A stretch of 64,000 bases of DNA from Charina bottae (GCA_023362775.1 JALMGJ010000001.1:59613501-59677500); one strand, 5' to 3'. Counted from the stretch's first letter, positions 1-11,440 are shown. Made by a program: numbers and translations. The notes: generated by a model from the letters alone, not told the origin.

Positions 1-90
1 TGCCCCTTTAGAAATTATGACTCAGCAGAGCTATTGTTGTGCTTGTATTTTTCAAAATCCAGATCAAAAATATTTTATGAAAGATGTACT

Positions 91-328
91 TTATTTTATT
101 TATTTTTTATCCTGCCTTTATTATTTTTATAAACAACTCAAGGCAGCACACATACCTAATACTCCTTCCTCCTCCTATTTTCCCCACAACAACCCTGTGA
201 GGTGAGTTGGGCTGAGAGAGAATGACTGGCTCAAGGTCACCCAGCCGGCTTTCATGCCTAAGGCGGGACTAGAACTCAGACACTCCTGGTTTCTAGCCCG
301 TTGCCTTAACCACTAGACCAAACTGGCT
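91..328 (-). repeat. tRNA-derived SINE, family B
   Basis: Reverse-oriented copy. The 5' end on the minus strand reads AGCCAGTTTGGTCTAGTGG (tRNA-like box A) and continues through a TTCTAGTCCCGCC box-B-like segment to the GGGTGACCTTG and CAACTCACCTCACAGGG blocks, ending in an AT-rich tail with AAATAAATAAA. The same arrangement recurs at 14317, 42329 and 53041. Confidence 0.85.
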
Positions 329-365
329 AATGCAATCCTACAAACATACAAACATACAAACATAC

Positions 366-710
366 AAACAACCTTTGTACAGGAGGATGGCCCAACACAG
401 GAGAAGTAACACCACAGGACCAGAGTCAGCAGTTTATCTTCATCTAAAGGAAAAAGGACACTCATTTGAGGACATTAATGTTCACATTTTAGACAGAGAA
501 GATAGGTGGTTTGAGAGAGGGGTCAAGGAATCCATTTATGCCAACTTGGAAAATCCTTCCTTGAATAGAGGTGGGGGCCTCAGGCACAATCTTTCCCCTA
601 TTTTCCTCCCTGCTTTGTCTTCTGTGCCTAGGAAGATTAAGACCATTTCGCAAGCTCAACAGCAGCATGGTGATCTTAACGATCCTCCTTTAGATGATAA
701 AGGGACTTAG
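366..710 (+). pseudogene. Penelope-like reverse transcriptase/GIY-YIG endonuclease, C-terminal fragment
   Basis: Open frame of about 115 residues corresponding to the end of a Penelope-like polyprotein, in which reverse transcriptase is followed by a GIY-YIG nuclease that nicks DNA for target-primed insertion. The fragment begins at QPLYRRMAQHRR, just after the YIG motif, and retains KESIYANLENPSLNRGGG with the glutamate expected for metal binding. It differs from the copy at 63112-63807 at only about two residues over the shared part. The reverse transcriptase and the first half of the nuclease are absent, so it cannot be functional. The ATG at 330 lies in flanking repeat DNA and is not the element's start. 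Confidence 0.85.
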
Positions 711-802
711 AAATAACATCTCAAAATAACCATGACCTAGCCCCAGGTGCAAGGTCACACAGCCACCTAGAAACATATTTAAGGATTCCCTTACTAACTT
801 TG

Positions 803-851
803 CTCAGACTGAAGAAGCTCCTTGGATAAGGAGCAAAACGTTTCCACTGAG
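803..851 (+). ncRNA. Hammerhead-ribozyme-like motif, degraded (Penelope copy 1)
   Basis: CTGAAGA core at 809-815, then a 7-bp stem II (GCTCCTT/AAGGAGC, loop GGAT), then CAAAAC where the core should read GAAAC. Flanking CTCAG/CTGAG form stem I. The altered second core box predicts loss of cleavage in this copy. Hammerhead motifs in Penelope-like elements are established; this assignment is by pattern only. Confidence 0.6.
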
Positions 852-921
852 AAAATAGAAATCCAGTTGACATGATTCAAGCTACAGACAATTCCACCTG
901 GATGACTGAGAACCTTCATAG

Positions 922-1242
922 ACATACAAACATACATATACATCAGTTAGGTTATTTTAAGACACTTGCAGTGTTATAAAAGATTTCATTGTTTATGTTG
1001 CTTATACGTAATTTTTTAAAAGCTCATAATTATATTGTATAATGTTATAGATAGAAAAGCTTGGAAAGATGCTAATCAGATTTTTCCCCATACACATGAT
1101 ATGCTATTCTACTATGCACAGTTACAAATAATTTAGACCAAATTTGACCTTAATATTATTCTTTCCCTCCTCATTATCTTTTCTCTTTGTTTCTAATCCT
1201 ATCTCCACATATGCACACGTTTGTGTATTTGTGTGAGATACA

Positions 1243-1305
<63 letters not shown>

Positions 1306-3095
1306 TACACACATACACAAGGCCTTTTAATTATTTTACTATTGCATCAGTGAGCTTCTTCTAATAACTTTGCACATGCTTATTTTGTTTTGAGGAATAT
1401 AGGCAGTGCTTCAGATCACTTTTTCAAATGCTGTTTGCAAATGAAAGTTCTCCCATGAAAGAGACAAAATGACACACAAACTTATATATCCATTTCTTTT
1501 TTATATATATATTTGTGCATTATTATTTCTTATGTAGACAAAATGACTCTGTTAACTTTCTAAATTGCTAAGAAAATTATTGATAAATATAGATAACAGG
1601 ATGCCTATGATTCTCTACTGGTAGCAGTAATATCCATAGCCTGCTATGTCCCTGATATCTATATTTATATTAAAATCTTTTTTAATATCCTCCCATTTAT
1701 GCTGTAATGAGTTGCTGTTTTTAACTTAAGCAACTTATCAGTAAATGGAAAATATTTCCTTTTCTGGATCCTCTATCTTACAGTGATTATATTGTTTTTC
1801 CTTCTTTAGTATAATCTATTGCTTATCTTACATTATTCAGCTATTCGCCCTCCTGTTTCAGAACTATGTCTCTCCTTCACTGTATGATCGTCTTCTCCTC
1901 TATGCTGATTGTGAAAGTTAAAGATTAAAATAACAATAAAAAGGGATTGTAAACTGCATGGTGCTCTAAGCCTTTACCCTAAGCTTTGACAAAATTTCCA
2001 TGCCATCCTTGTGGAGTGGAATGTATCATTTACTCAGGCTTCATTCCTAGATACATTTACTCCTACACAGCTGGCAAGAGTCTTGCTTCTGGCTTGCTTC
2101 ATGTGTTATGGATAGCAAATTTCTCCAGCCTAGAGTCCTCCAAATGGTTTCAAACTGCAACATCCAGAATTGCCAGGCACTGCTACCCAGTACAAGTTGG
2201 AAGAAAGTTTGGGTGAGAGTTGGATTTTCAATTTATTGTTCCATGTATATTTGTAAAAATAGTGCTGGGGAAGGTAGAGGCAAGATGATCCTGCAAGATC
2301 TTTAGTTTGTAATACTATATGGCAAACCTTGTTGTATGGTATATAAATAGACATACTTCCTGGGCCACTTTATTTCCTCTCCCTTGCAATTTATAGGCAG
2401 AAGGAATGGGAACTTTCCTTGGTATCTCATTCAATGTGGTCCTTGGTCCCCATATCTGTTTTCTTTTTATGTCTGCAAAAATCTTAATTGCCAAAGTTGG
2501 TCCTTAGAATATTTCAGTTGTGCATTCATAGTTCCTAACATAATTTCAATTTTTATTATTATTAGCCTATATTTTTCTTTATTTCACAACAGCCAGCAAT
2601 TTCTCCATCTCCCCAGCGAATATATGTTCTCTTTTCTCTATAAGCCTGTTTTGGCATCCAATACATCCATATGCTAATATAGGGCTTTTTTAAGGGGAGG
2701 AATGGGAGGGGGGCTACCTAAAGTATAGTTCCATATGAGAAAAGATCAGGTTGGTATTTTTCATTCAAGACAGGAAAATCAAACAGTTGAAATATAATGC
2801 CAAGGACTATTTCAGTATTCTGAGTTTTCCACATATACTCCCATTTACAGGGCTGTTGACCTCAACAGACAGAAAGCAATGGATATAGGATTCAGTGAGA
2901 GGAAAATGGTGGGGGCATTCAAGTGGACATTCTTACCCCAGACCATTTAAACATTTAGAAAAGCCCTAGCTGAATAAACATTCTGCTGGTAGGAAAGAGA
3001 AGTACCACAGACTCCTATGCAAGGCTCAAAGATCTACTGGACTTTGAGCCACAGTAACCAAATTATCCACTTTTCATCAATTAAATTCTCTGTTA
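922..3095. other. Intronic DNA without recognised genes
   Basis: AT-rich sequence with a TA/CA microsatellite at 1242-1308. No open frame here has a recognisable domain; the short ones at 1986-2677 lack homology that I can name. No TE signature could be assigned to most of it. Confidence 0.6.
1242..1308. repeat. (TA)n(CA)n microsatellite
   Basis: Uninterrupted TA run of over 20 units passing into CA units, adjacent alternating purine-pyrimidine tracts likely to be length-variable. Confidence 0.95.
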
Positions 3096-3400
3096 TAGCG
3101 GGTAAGACGCCAGGCTTGTTGATCGGAAGATCGCAAGTTCGGAGGTTCGAATCCCTAGTCCCGTGTGACGGAGTGAGCTCCCGCACTCGCACTCGCACCA
3201 GCTCTTGCCAACCTAGCAATTCGAAAGCATACAAATGCAAGTAGATGAATAGGTACCACTTTAGTGGGTAGGTAACATGACCGCGGAAGCGTCTTTAGAC
3301 AACACTGGCTCTTCGGCTAACTAACGGAGATGAGCACCGGCCCCTAGAGTCGGACACGACTGCACAAATGTGCAGAGGGAACCTTTACCTTTTACCTTTT
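3096..3400 (+). repeat. tRNA-derived SINE, family A (Sauria-SINE-like), 5'-truncated
   Basis: Begins within the tRNA-like head (AGCGGGTAAGAC), contains the box-B-like GGTTCGAATCCCTAG, a conserved body (GCTCTTGCCAACCTAGCAAT), then the tail AGAGTCGGACACGACTG, which matches the Bov-B LINE 3' end, and a CTTTACCTTTTACC terminus. The Bov-B-like tail is the expected hallmark of SINEs mobilised by Bov-B in squamates. Confidence 0.85.
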
Positions 3401-3474
3401 ATTGTGGATAAGGAAAAACAGAGTGCTTTGATCATCTACTTCCCAGCCAAGAGAGTATGAAATAGACCAATGAT

Positions 3475-3960
3475 CTATCTGAGACCTGCCAGCTCCAAAG
3501 CTCCATTTGAGACCTGCCAGCTGCTGACTTGCAAATGCTCAATGTAAACAAAAAACAGAATCAGAGGACCCAGTAGTTGGGCTGTCTTTAAATTCAAGGC
3601 AGGATTTTGAACAAAAGGATACTCGGGTAAACACCCTGACACTAGCCAAATGAGGAAAATACCACAAATTTCTATGGGAGAGAAAAAGGAGTTGGAAAGA
3701 ATGAGAGATTTACTGCTGCATTTTGCTTTGCCTGTGGCATAATTGCTGATAGACTCTCCCCAGGAAGTGTTGAAATTACCACTGTTGATACCAACCACTA
3801 AAATTAAATTATCTTTCCCCAAACATTCCAATCTGGGCTTTGGCAAAAAAGGATTGAAGACTGTTGAACTGATATATACATTTTTTTTACAAAGGGGATA
3901 TGTAAGATAGGGCCCTCTGCTAAGTAAGACCTCCCTTGGGTTTTTTTGCAACATTTCTTT
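3475..3960 (-). pseudogene. Possible decayed L1-type endonuclease fragment
   Basis: A 159-residue open frame on the minus strand contains LILVVGINSGNFNTS and, further on, FFSPIEICGIFLIWLVSG, which loosely resemble the GGDFN and D-x-W-R regions of an L1 endonuclease domain. Neighbouring frames appear to continue the similarity, suggesting frameshifts. The match is weak, the first residues do not look like a natural start, and the frame could be chance. Confidence 0.3.
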
Positions 3961-4110
3961 TTAAAGGGGCAACTTGAAAAAACAACTGGAATTCCATATA
4001 TTGAGTACTAGATTTAGCATCAAAAGCTGCAGTCCAAAACTGGAAGAAGTAATAAATGGATCCTTATAAGACAATTGTCTAAAACTGTGTCAGGGTAGAT
4101 GTGTAATTTT

Positions 4111-4215
4111 CATTCAAAAGGTAAAGTCTTTTTCAAGTCGAGCTCTTGGTAACTTCACAGACATGTTCATGTAATTTTCTTGGTAGCAATATGGAAGTGG
4201 TTTACTACTGCCTGT
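4111..4215 (-). repeat. 5S-rRNA-derived SINE, 3' fragment
   Basis: On the minus strand reads TACCAAGAAAATTACATGAA followed by CATGTCTGTGAAGTTACCAAG, the same body segment as in the 5S-derived SINE at 16400-16620 (ACCAAGAAAACAACATGGAC). Only this 3' half is preserved. Confidence 0.65.
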
Positions 4216-4417
4216 CCTGGGATGAGACAAGACAGGATGGATTCTACAGGCAAAGGGCCAAACAAACGGGGCCCAGGTAAAATATTTTTATTTTTTTCTT
4301 TATCTTTTTCTTCTCTCTTTCATCTGGCTTTGCACAATATAGTAGTAATTGAAACTTATTGTGCACTTCAGTCTTTTCACACTGGAATATGATATGGTTT
4401 TCATTTAAAAATATTAT

Positions 4418-4461
<44 letters not shown>
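4418..4461. repeat. (TATC)n microsatellite at LINE 3' tail
   Basis: About eleven TATC units sitting exactly at the 3' end of the minus-strand L2 element, consistent with expansion of the LINE's own 3' tail repeat. Confidence 0.95.
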
Positions 4462-4635
4462 TCGATTTCTCACCGCCCAACTCCCTCAAGGGACTCTGGG
4501 CGGTTTACAAATCATCAAAATTACGAATATTAAAGATTAAGACATTAAAATAACCATTTAAAATACCATACATATAAAAATTAAGAAGGCAATGTGTTCT
4601 TTCAGCCTTGGAAGGGCTATTCTAGGACTATCTTA

Positions 4636-6075
4636 CTATACTACCCATCCCCAGGAGCTTCTGCTCTCCTTACCGCCCCAGGCCTGTTGACAAAGCCAAG
4701 TTTTAAGTTGTTTCCTGAAGCCCAGGAGCGAGGTGGACTGTCTTAACTCTGGGGGAAGAATATTCCACAGGGCAGGCGCTGCTGCAGAGAAGGCACGCTT
4801 CCGTGACCCCGTAAGATGGAATTCTTTAACTGATGGGGTCCGTAGCATGCCCTCCCTGCATGACCGGATGGGATGGGCCGATGTAATGGGGATAAGACGG
4901 TCCCTTAGGTAACCTGGTCCCATGCCATGAAGGGCTTTAAAGGTCATAACCAACACCTTGAATTGCACCCGGAAGCAAACTGGAACCCAGTGCAGCTCGC
5001 GTAGTAATGGTGTCACATGAGTCCGATATGGGACTTCTAAGTTGGTTCGTGCAGCCGCATTCTGGATCAGTTGGAGCTTCCAGATACTCTTCAAGGGCAG
5101 CCCCATGTAGAACGCATTACAGTAGTCTATATGTGAGATAACCAGGGCATGAGTGACTGTTCGAAGGGCCTCCCACTCCAAGAAAGGTCGCAACTGGTGC
5201 ACAACACGAAGTTGTGCAAAGGCCCTCCTGGCCATGACTGCCACCTGCTCTTCAAGCAGGAGTCGTGAATCCAGGAGGACCCCCAAGTTACGTACCGGGT
5301 CTGTCTGGGGCAGTGCTACCCCATCCAGAAATAGAGATGACAACTTCCTAGAAATCGAGGAGCCATTAATCCACAGCCACTCTGTCTTACTAGGGTTCAG
5401 TCGAAGCCTGTTTTTCCCCATCCAGGCCCCTACAGCCCCCAGGCACTTGTACAGGGTAGAAACTGCATCACTTACTTCCCCTGGGATGGAGATGTATAAT
5501 TGAGTATCATCAGCGTACTGATGATATCTCACCCCATGGAGACGGATGATCTCACCCAGCAGTTTCATGTAGATGTTAAAAAGGAGCGGAGAGAGTACCG
5601 AGCCCTGCGGGACCCCACAAAAGAGGGCCTGCGGGCCGGATCTCTTGCTCCCAATCAACACCGACTGGGACTGGCCCTGGAGGAAGGAGCCGAACCAGCG
5701 CAATACAATGCCGCCTGCCTCCAACTCACTGAGCCGCTCCAGAAGGATACCATGGTCGACGGTATCAAAAGCCGCTGAGAGGTCAAGAAGAGCGAGAATG
5801 GATGCACTACCTCCATCTCGCTCCCGCCAAAGATCATCCATAAGCACAACCAATGCAGTTTCAGTCCCATGGCCAGGCCTGAAACCTGACTGAAAGGGGT
5901 CCAGATAATCCGTTTCCTCCAGAATCCTCTGAAGCTGCAACGCCACCACCTTCTCAACCACCTTCCCCAAAAAGGGGAGGTGGGAGACTGGACGAAAGTT
6001 ATCCAGTACAGTAGGGTCCAACGACAGTTTCTTGAGGAGAGGGCATACCATTAACTGAACTGTTAATGCCACCAC
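4636..6075 (-). pseudogene. L2-type reverse transcriptase, long open frame
   Basis: A 479-codon uninterrupted frame encoding the reverse transcriptase and C-terminal domain of a non-LTR retrotransposon that would copy its RNA at a nicked target. Motifs appear in order: LDNFRPVSHLPFLGKVVEKV at about residue 20, LDLSAAFDTVDH (catalytic Asp, motif A) near 98, GVPQGSVLSPLLFNIY (motif B) near 154, and YADDTQLYI (catalytic YADD, motif C) near 187. All catalytic aspartates are present. The C-terminal part includes HIDYCNAFYMGLP and the PRTPSVKEF-like region usual in L2. The listed first codon is GTG inside the fold-back junction, not a real start: endonuclease and N-terminal parts are missing, so the copy is dead as a unit although the RT frame is intact. 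Confidence 0.88.
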
Positions 6076-6309
6076 CTGTCAATTAGATCCATGTCCCTCC
6101 TGGCTGGTGAAAGCAGCCCGGGAGGTGACTTGCAGTTGGGTCCAGACGATGGTCAATACATTGTTAGGGGAGGGGGTGTTTCCGGCAGCTTTTAAAGAGG
6201 TACAATGTATTGACCATCGTCTGGACCCAACTGCAAGTCACCTCCCAGGCTGCTTTCACCAGCCAGGAGGGACATGGATCTAATTGACAGGTGGTGGCAT
6301 TAACAGTTC
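6057..6309. repeat. 108-bp inverted repeat (fold-back) within the L2 LINE
   Basis: Left arm 6057-6164 and right arm 6202-6309 are near-perfect reverse complements with one or two mismatches, separated by 37 bases. The left arm plus spacer reads in LINE sense on the plus strand (…FPAAFKE-like), the right arm in LINE sense on the minus strand. This is an inverted duplication of the segment immediately before the RT domain. Confidence 0.9.
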
Positions 6310-6767
6310 AGAGAACTCTGTCCACTTCCTCAGGTCAGACAGGCTCAAACCGTTCCCAGTTAACAAAGTAAGTACGCTCCCTAGGTATCTCAACAGACTC
6401 TGTCTCACACTCGGAATTGAACCCAGAGCGAACCCAAGCAATTTTATCCACTAAATGCCGAGGAAATTCCTCTGCACGGCCCTGGAGGTGAATTTCTACC
6501 TCCCTTTTCCCCAAAAGGGATCAGGTAAGTTTTAACAGGGCCACCGGGCGGCATTCCGCAGATGCAATAAGAGTGGAGAAATATTGACGATTCGCCGCTC
6601 TTATGGCCACAAGGTAGGCCTTAATAGCGGCTCTAGCCTGTGTTCAGTCGAATTCAGTCTTTGTCTTCCTCCAGTGGCACTCTAGGCGTCTCTTAATTCT
6701 CTTCATTCAATTTACCCTCTATAGAAATTGCTGAAAATAAAACAACTGCATTAAACTTTTTTGTTTG

Positions 6768-6997
6768 GGTGTGTGTGCTTTCAAGTCATTCCTGAGTTCG
6801 GGAGACTGCCTGGACAAGCCCCTGCAATTTTCAAGGCAAAAATTTTCAGCAGTGGTTTGCCATGGCCTTCTTCTTAGAACTGAGAGAGAGTGACTGGCCC
6901 AAGTCATTCAGCTGTCTTTGTGCCTAAGGCAGGACTAGAAGTCCCTGTCTCCCGGTTTCTAGCCTGGTGCTTTTAACCATTACACCAAACTGGCTCT
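6768..6997 (-). repeat. tRNA-derived SINE, family B, variant with CAATGGCAAACC body
   Basis: Minus-strand copy: head AGCCAGTTTGGTGTAATGG, a decayed GACTTCTAGTCCTGCC segment, GACTTGGGCCAGTCACTCTC, then a GCCATGGCAAACCACTG body and AGGGGCTTGTCCAGGCAGTC end. Same variant as 7190 and 34457. Confidence 0.8.
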
Positions 6998-7189
6998 CAT
7001 GAAACCTTTAGGTTGAGCTGATTACAAGAATAAAATCTCCAAGTACAATAAAATAGAACCTGCTAAAAATTCATTGGATATGGACTTCTTTCAATATCCG
7101 GTCAATATACGGTCAATTTTATCACTTGGGATGCTAGATCTTCCTCCAGTCACATTGGCTACAACAGTTCCCACTACAGCATGTAGTCT

Positions 7190-7316
7190 GGCTCACCAGT
7201 CACTCTCTCTAAGCCCTAGGAAGGAGGCAATGGCAAACCACTTCCAAAAGCTTGCAAAGAAAACTGCAGGGACTTGTCAGGCAGTCGCCAGGAGTCAACA
7301 CTGACTCAAAAAAATT
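7190..7316 (+). repeat. tRNA-derived SINE, family B variant, 3' part
   Basis: Contains CCAGTCACTCTCTCTAAGCC, GGAGGCAATGGCAAACCACT and GGGACTTGTCAGGCAGTCGC, ending in GTCAACACTGACTC and an A run. The tRNA-like head is lost. Confidence 0.75.
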
Positions 7317-7829
7317 ATTGAGAGTAGAAATCTACTCTGAGGATGTACATAGGGATAGGCAAAATTGTCCAGAAGGAGAGTCCAAGATCATCTGTTCTGT
7401 GTTTGTGTGCCTTGGGTATAAAGACAAAAGGAAGGGACCTCAGATGAGCAATCTCTCAGGCAAAGAGCAGGCGAAGGGCCAGACAGACAGAAAGGAGACC
7501 AGAATAAATCCTTGATGCTCTATCTATGCCTTTCTGCTCACTTGTGATCAGTAGGTCACGAAATGCTGTTGGATTTGGACCTCCAATACTGCCTTATTAC
7601 AATGGGTATGTTTATGCTTCCTCCTGCCTAGGAAGAGATAATCATACAAATTAAGAAAATCCATGAAAATCTATCTACCAAATAAGCAATAAACAAACAA
7701 CAAAGGATTTCCCATTATACATGGGAAATTATGGCCTAGTTTACCTTTGTTCTTTATCTGTGGATGGAACAAGAGTGGCAAAGGGTGAAGCCCTCACCAT
7801 AGCTTTTTTTTAAGAAGCATTTCCTGTAC

Positions 7830-7884
<55 letters not shown>

Positions 7885-8217
7885 CTTTTACACACAGAGA
7901 GAGAAAGAGAAAGAGAGAGAGAGTAGGAAGAACATCAAGAATAAGAGGGGATCTGAAACATCTACAGAGCCAAAAGAGATAAAGTTCACACAAAAGTAGT
8001 TAAGTGGCAAGAGGTTCTTCGCACAACATTTAGAGATTAGCAGCTATTACTCTTTAAAAAAGAAAATCATCTCACTACTTGGAGAGCAATGGGATGCTGG
8101 CCACTTCTTGAAAAATGATTGGTAATCAAAAAGGTTCATAATCCATATTTACATCAATGAAATTTAAGAAAATATGAGTATGGTTCAGGCATTACAGTGG
8201 GAAACTGGGACCACACT
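7317..8217. other. Intronic DNA, no recognised gene
   Basis: Contains a (CTTT)n microsatellite at 7831-7883 followed by a GA-rich tract to about 7923. Nothing else assigned. Confidence 0.6.
7831..7883. repeat. (CTTT)n microsatellite
   Basis: About thirteen CTTT units, followed by an imperfect GAGA tract. Confidence 0.95.
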
Positions 8218-8225
8218 GTCTAGCC

Positions 8226-8359
8226 CAGCGTTTCTCAACCTTGGTGGCTTTAAGATGTCTGGACTTCAATTCCCAGAATTCCCCAGCCAGCATGCTGGCT
8301 CGTGAATTCTGGAAATTGAAGTCCAGACATCTTAAAGTTGCTGAAGCTGAGAAACACTG
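8226..8359. mobile_element. Palindromic hAT-like MITE (CAGTGTTTCTCAACC type), copy 1
   Basis: Whole element is a long imperfect hairpin: CAGCGTTTCTCAACCTTGG at the left and its reverse complement ending AGAAACACTG at the right, centre at CCAGCCAGCATGCTGGCT. Flanks GTCTAGCC and GTCTAAGG are an imperfect 8-bp target duplication, typical of hAT insertions. Confidence 0.85.
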
Positions 8360-9384
8360 GTCTAAGGGCTTATTCTCATGATTGTATTCAAGTGGTTTCA
8401 CCAACCAGCAGGCTAAACATCCAAAATCAGAGCACTGCAATTGGAATAGGGAAAGGAGGCACTGGGATTGCCAGAAAGTGAGACAATTTAAGTGCATCTT
8501 TTTAAATGTTAGCCTAGAGACAAAAACAATCTTGCAGATTATCATGACTTTAGGAAACACTAGTTAAACTCAGTTTAACATGAAAAGCATGAATACTTCC
8601 CCTCCTACCTACATCTTCCCTTCAGGGCGTGAAGAAAGGAGGTTGCGTACAATCCTAAGATTTGTTGCTGTAACACCAAGACCACAGCTTTACTATTATG
8701 CTGAAACTGAGCCCAGGGGTTAGGACTTTTAGCAAACAGATGGAGAAACTCCTTTGGGTTGCACTTTAATGTGAACAAATCCACATTTCCTGAACCGAAA
8801 CTGAATTGAAATGCAATTTCCCATTTATATTTATCCTTTTCCAAATTTGGTCATGCTATTTCCCATTTTTTTAAAAAAAAAAGCATATAAAATGCATACC
8901 AAATGCATATAGTAAGAAAATGTATGTACTTATTAAAAGAAACATGCATAAAATGCATGCTACATTTTATATGGACTTCTTTTTTAAAAAAAAGAAAAAA
9001 GAAGACTGCTGCAGAAATAGGAAGGAACAAACTAAAGCTTGGAAAAATAAGAAACTGAGTGAAATTGAACTTGACAGATTAGTTCATCTCTACTAATGGC
9101 ACTTTTCTTCTTTCCCTATTATGCATCTTTAGCAAATTACACAAAGCAGCCAACTCCTCTTATTTTCTGCCTTTGGCACTGCAAATGTTGTAGTCATAGG
9201 TATTAGATCAAAATAATGATGGCATGGTTAGTTCTCAGCAAGAGGAGAGAAGCAATTTTCTCACAGCAGATTATTCCCAGCAGCAAGATGAACACCCATT
9301 CTCTGAGAGAAGCCATGTCCAAAGAAGCAAACAAAAAGAAAACTAAACCACAATCACAACTGGGATGTCAGCACATTCTACTTT
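8360..9384. other. Intronic DNA, no recognised gene
   Basis: AT-rich sequence with several imperfect ATGCAT-rich repeats near 8880-8970. No domain-bearing frame and no assignable repeat. Confidence 0.55.
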
Positions 9385-9515
9385 GGGCTTCCTCAGCCTG
9401 GTGTCTTCTTAATGTGTTGGGACAGCAAGACCCAGAATCCCCAGCCAGCATACCATCTAGAAATTCTGAGAGCTACAGTCCACATACATCAGAAGGACAT
9501 GTGGTTAGGGAAAGC
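9385..9515. mobile_element. hAT-like palindromic MITE, second type, decayed
   Basis: Left GGGCTTCCTCAGCCTGGTG and right GTGGTTAGGGAAAGC resemble inverted ends; interior keeps CAGAATCCCCAGCCAGCAT and GAGAGCTACAGTCCACAT, the two halves of a hairpin. Old and mutated. Confidence 0.6.
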
Positions 9516-10599
9516 TAACCTAAACCTTTTCACCCTGACAATGATGAAGCACTTAAATTAATACCTGGAGAAGCACCATAGTTCCAGCTAGAAGCAAAAA
9601 AGAAAAAGCATTTTAAAAAACTAAGCAAAAAGTATAAGGTATGATTTGTAATGGGAATGAAAACATTTGTGTATTCTCATGAAGACTTGTTTTGTCAAAA
9701 TGCACTGGGAATTTGGTTGAATCGGTAATGTAGAAAGGCTGAGATGAGAGACACTGTGCAGGCAGAGGAAGCCAGAGGCCAGCTGGAAGAGGTTCTCTAG
9801 GATCACACTCACTGGAAAGAGAAATCTTCTCACACATCAATGCCTCGTATTTCATTTCCTGGGAATGTTGACAGTTAGCAGCACATGTTTAGGAAAAGAA
9901 GTTCCATAACCCTGAAGTCCTCAGAGCTGATTCTGAAGAGGGGAGCTGTGAAGATGCTGGATAGAAAAGGTGGGAGAAAAATAAGAAGCTTCCATGTACA
10001 AGTAAGGGGCTGATTCAGTGTTCTGTCTCCTAATCACAATCTAGAGCAGCTAAGAAACAGCATTCAACTACAGTGTAGATTAGAATAAGCGCAAGTCTCC
10101 ATGGTTTCCATGAAGTTCAGTGAGGAAGTGCAAGGGATTACAACAAGGAAGATTATAGGGATCTACTTTGTTCCAGAACTGGAGTTCCCAAGGACTCCAG
10201 TAGTCACTGAATACAAATATTCACTTTCTCTCATAAAAGTGAATGGCTGCCATCCATGCCTATGGAAAAAGGAACCCAGCATTCCATTCCAAGTGAAGCC
10301 AAATCTGGTGAGGGATGTGGGGATTTTTCACCCAGCAGTTTTTGGAATGCAACAGGTTGCTCACCCTGGGAGGTTGAATGTTTAAATTCATCACGTACAG
10401 AACAGAATGGGAAACTATGTTGTCTATGCATGGAAAAGAAGATTAGCACTTACATAGGCACTCCCTGAATAAAATCCTTTTCCTTATGCCTGTACATGTG
10501 TAAAGTGATGCATACTGACACAAATCTACCTATCATCCATCCATCCATCATCTACAAACTTAATCTAGACATTAATCCATTGGCCTAAACTGGTAGTAA
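9516..10599. other. Intronic DNA, no recognised gene
   Basis: No assignable repeat apart from a short CATC tract near 10528-10549. Open frames here are short and featureless. Confidence 0.55.
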
Positions 10600-11330
10600 C
10601 TAGAAAAGGGATCTTGGAGTCATGATGGACAGCTTGAGGAAAATGTCAGCCAGGGTGCAGCTGCTATAAAAAGGGAAATTCCATTCTTAGAAACATTAGG
10701 AAAGAAACTGAAAATAGAACTGCCCATATGATAATGTCCTCACACAAATTGATGGCAATACCACTCATAGGACTGTGTACAGTTCTAGTTCCTCCACATT
10801 AAGAAAGATATGAGAAGACTAGAAAAGGTGGAGGAAAACATGTAGGAGCAACCCATTCAGGAAAAACTATCTCAAGGCTTCTCAGTTTGGAACAAAGGAG
10901 AATAAAGAGGGTCAGGGGTGTCCACAGGTATGGTCAAAAGTCAAGATGGTGGCTGCAACAGGGTGATCAAAGCACTGCCCGTTTTATGTGACACACATAA
11001 AAATGGGAAGAGCTTCAATCACATCATCACAGCCATTGTTTTGACTTTTTTGGTCATACTCTGCGACGCATGGTAGAGATATGTAAAATCTAAAGATAAT
11101 GCGGGAAAAGGAAGAGAAGCTTTTCTCCCTTTTTCACAATTTCAGAACTTAAGGTCATCTGCTGAAACTTAATGCAGGAGATTAGGGACTGATGAAAGGA
11201 AATGCCTCTTCACAAAGCATATAATTAAACTGTGGAATTTGCCATTTTAATAATGGTAGCCATTTTGAATTGTTTCAAAAGGGGACTGGGCAGACTCACA
11301 GAGAACAGGCTATAAAAGGCAACTAACACT
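10600..11330 (+). mobile_element. CR1-type LINE 3' fragment, interrupted
   Basis: Decayed CR1 3' end in plus orientation: AAAAGGGATCTTGGAGTCAT at the left, a region translating roughly to CTVLVPP and to LEQRR-like residues, and after the insertion a 3' UTR with AGGAAATGCCTCTTCACAAA, AATTAAACTGTGGAATTTGC and AAAAGGGGACTGGGCAGA. The order matches amniote CR1 3' ends. It is split by a MITE at about 10914-11073. Confidence 0.75.
10914..11073. mobile_element. MITE nested in the CR1 fragment
   Basis: About 160 bp with imperfect inverted ends: TATGGTCAAAAGTCAAGATG at the left and CATTGTTTTGACTTTTTTGG TCATA at the right. Removing it restores CR1 continuity, which supports insertion after the LINE. 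Confidence 0.6.
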
Positions 11331-11440
11331 GGTGGCTGTTTACTACCTCTTCAGTCATAAGCAGCATACCTTAAACATTGGCTTCTGGAAGCCACAGTGG
11401 GTGGGAGCTACTATCTTCCATTGCAGGTTTCCCAAAATTA

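Larger units (their letters stand above)
366..921 (+). mobile_element. Penelope-like element, 5'-truncated copy 1
   Basis: Nearly identical to the C-terminal coding part and 3' end of the minus-strand copy at 62936-63872. It starts inside the GIY-YIG domain and runs through the stop codon and an untranslated end containing a hammerhead-like motif, ending in CTTCATAG. An (ACAT ACAA)-type repeat on both sides (341-368 and 922-936) could be the target duplication, though the simple-repeat target makes its exact length ambiguous. Confidence 0.85.
4462..6715 (-). mobile_element. L2/CR1-clade LINE, 5'-truncated and rearranged
   Basis: Minus-strand LINE. Its 3' end carries the hairpin-like AACCGCCCAGAGTC block near 4490 that recurs in LINE tails at 12600, 30220, 34780 and 52670. 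A long reverse transcriptase frame occupies 4636-6075. Between 6057 and 6309 a 108-bp inverted repeat breaks the element, and 6310-6715 continues with pre-RT coding sequence of the same LINE (WRKTKTEFD-like and REYF-like segments in decayed form). Confidence 0.88.
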
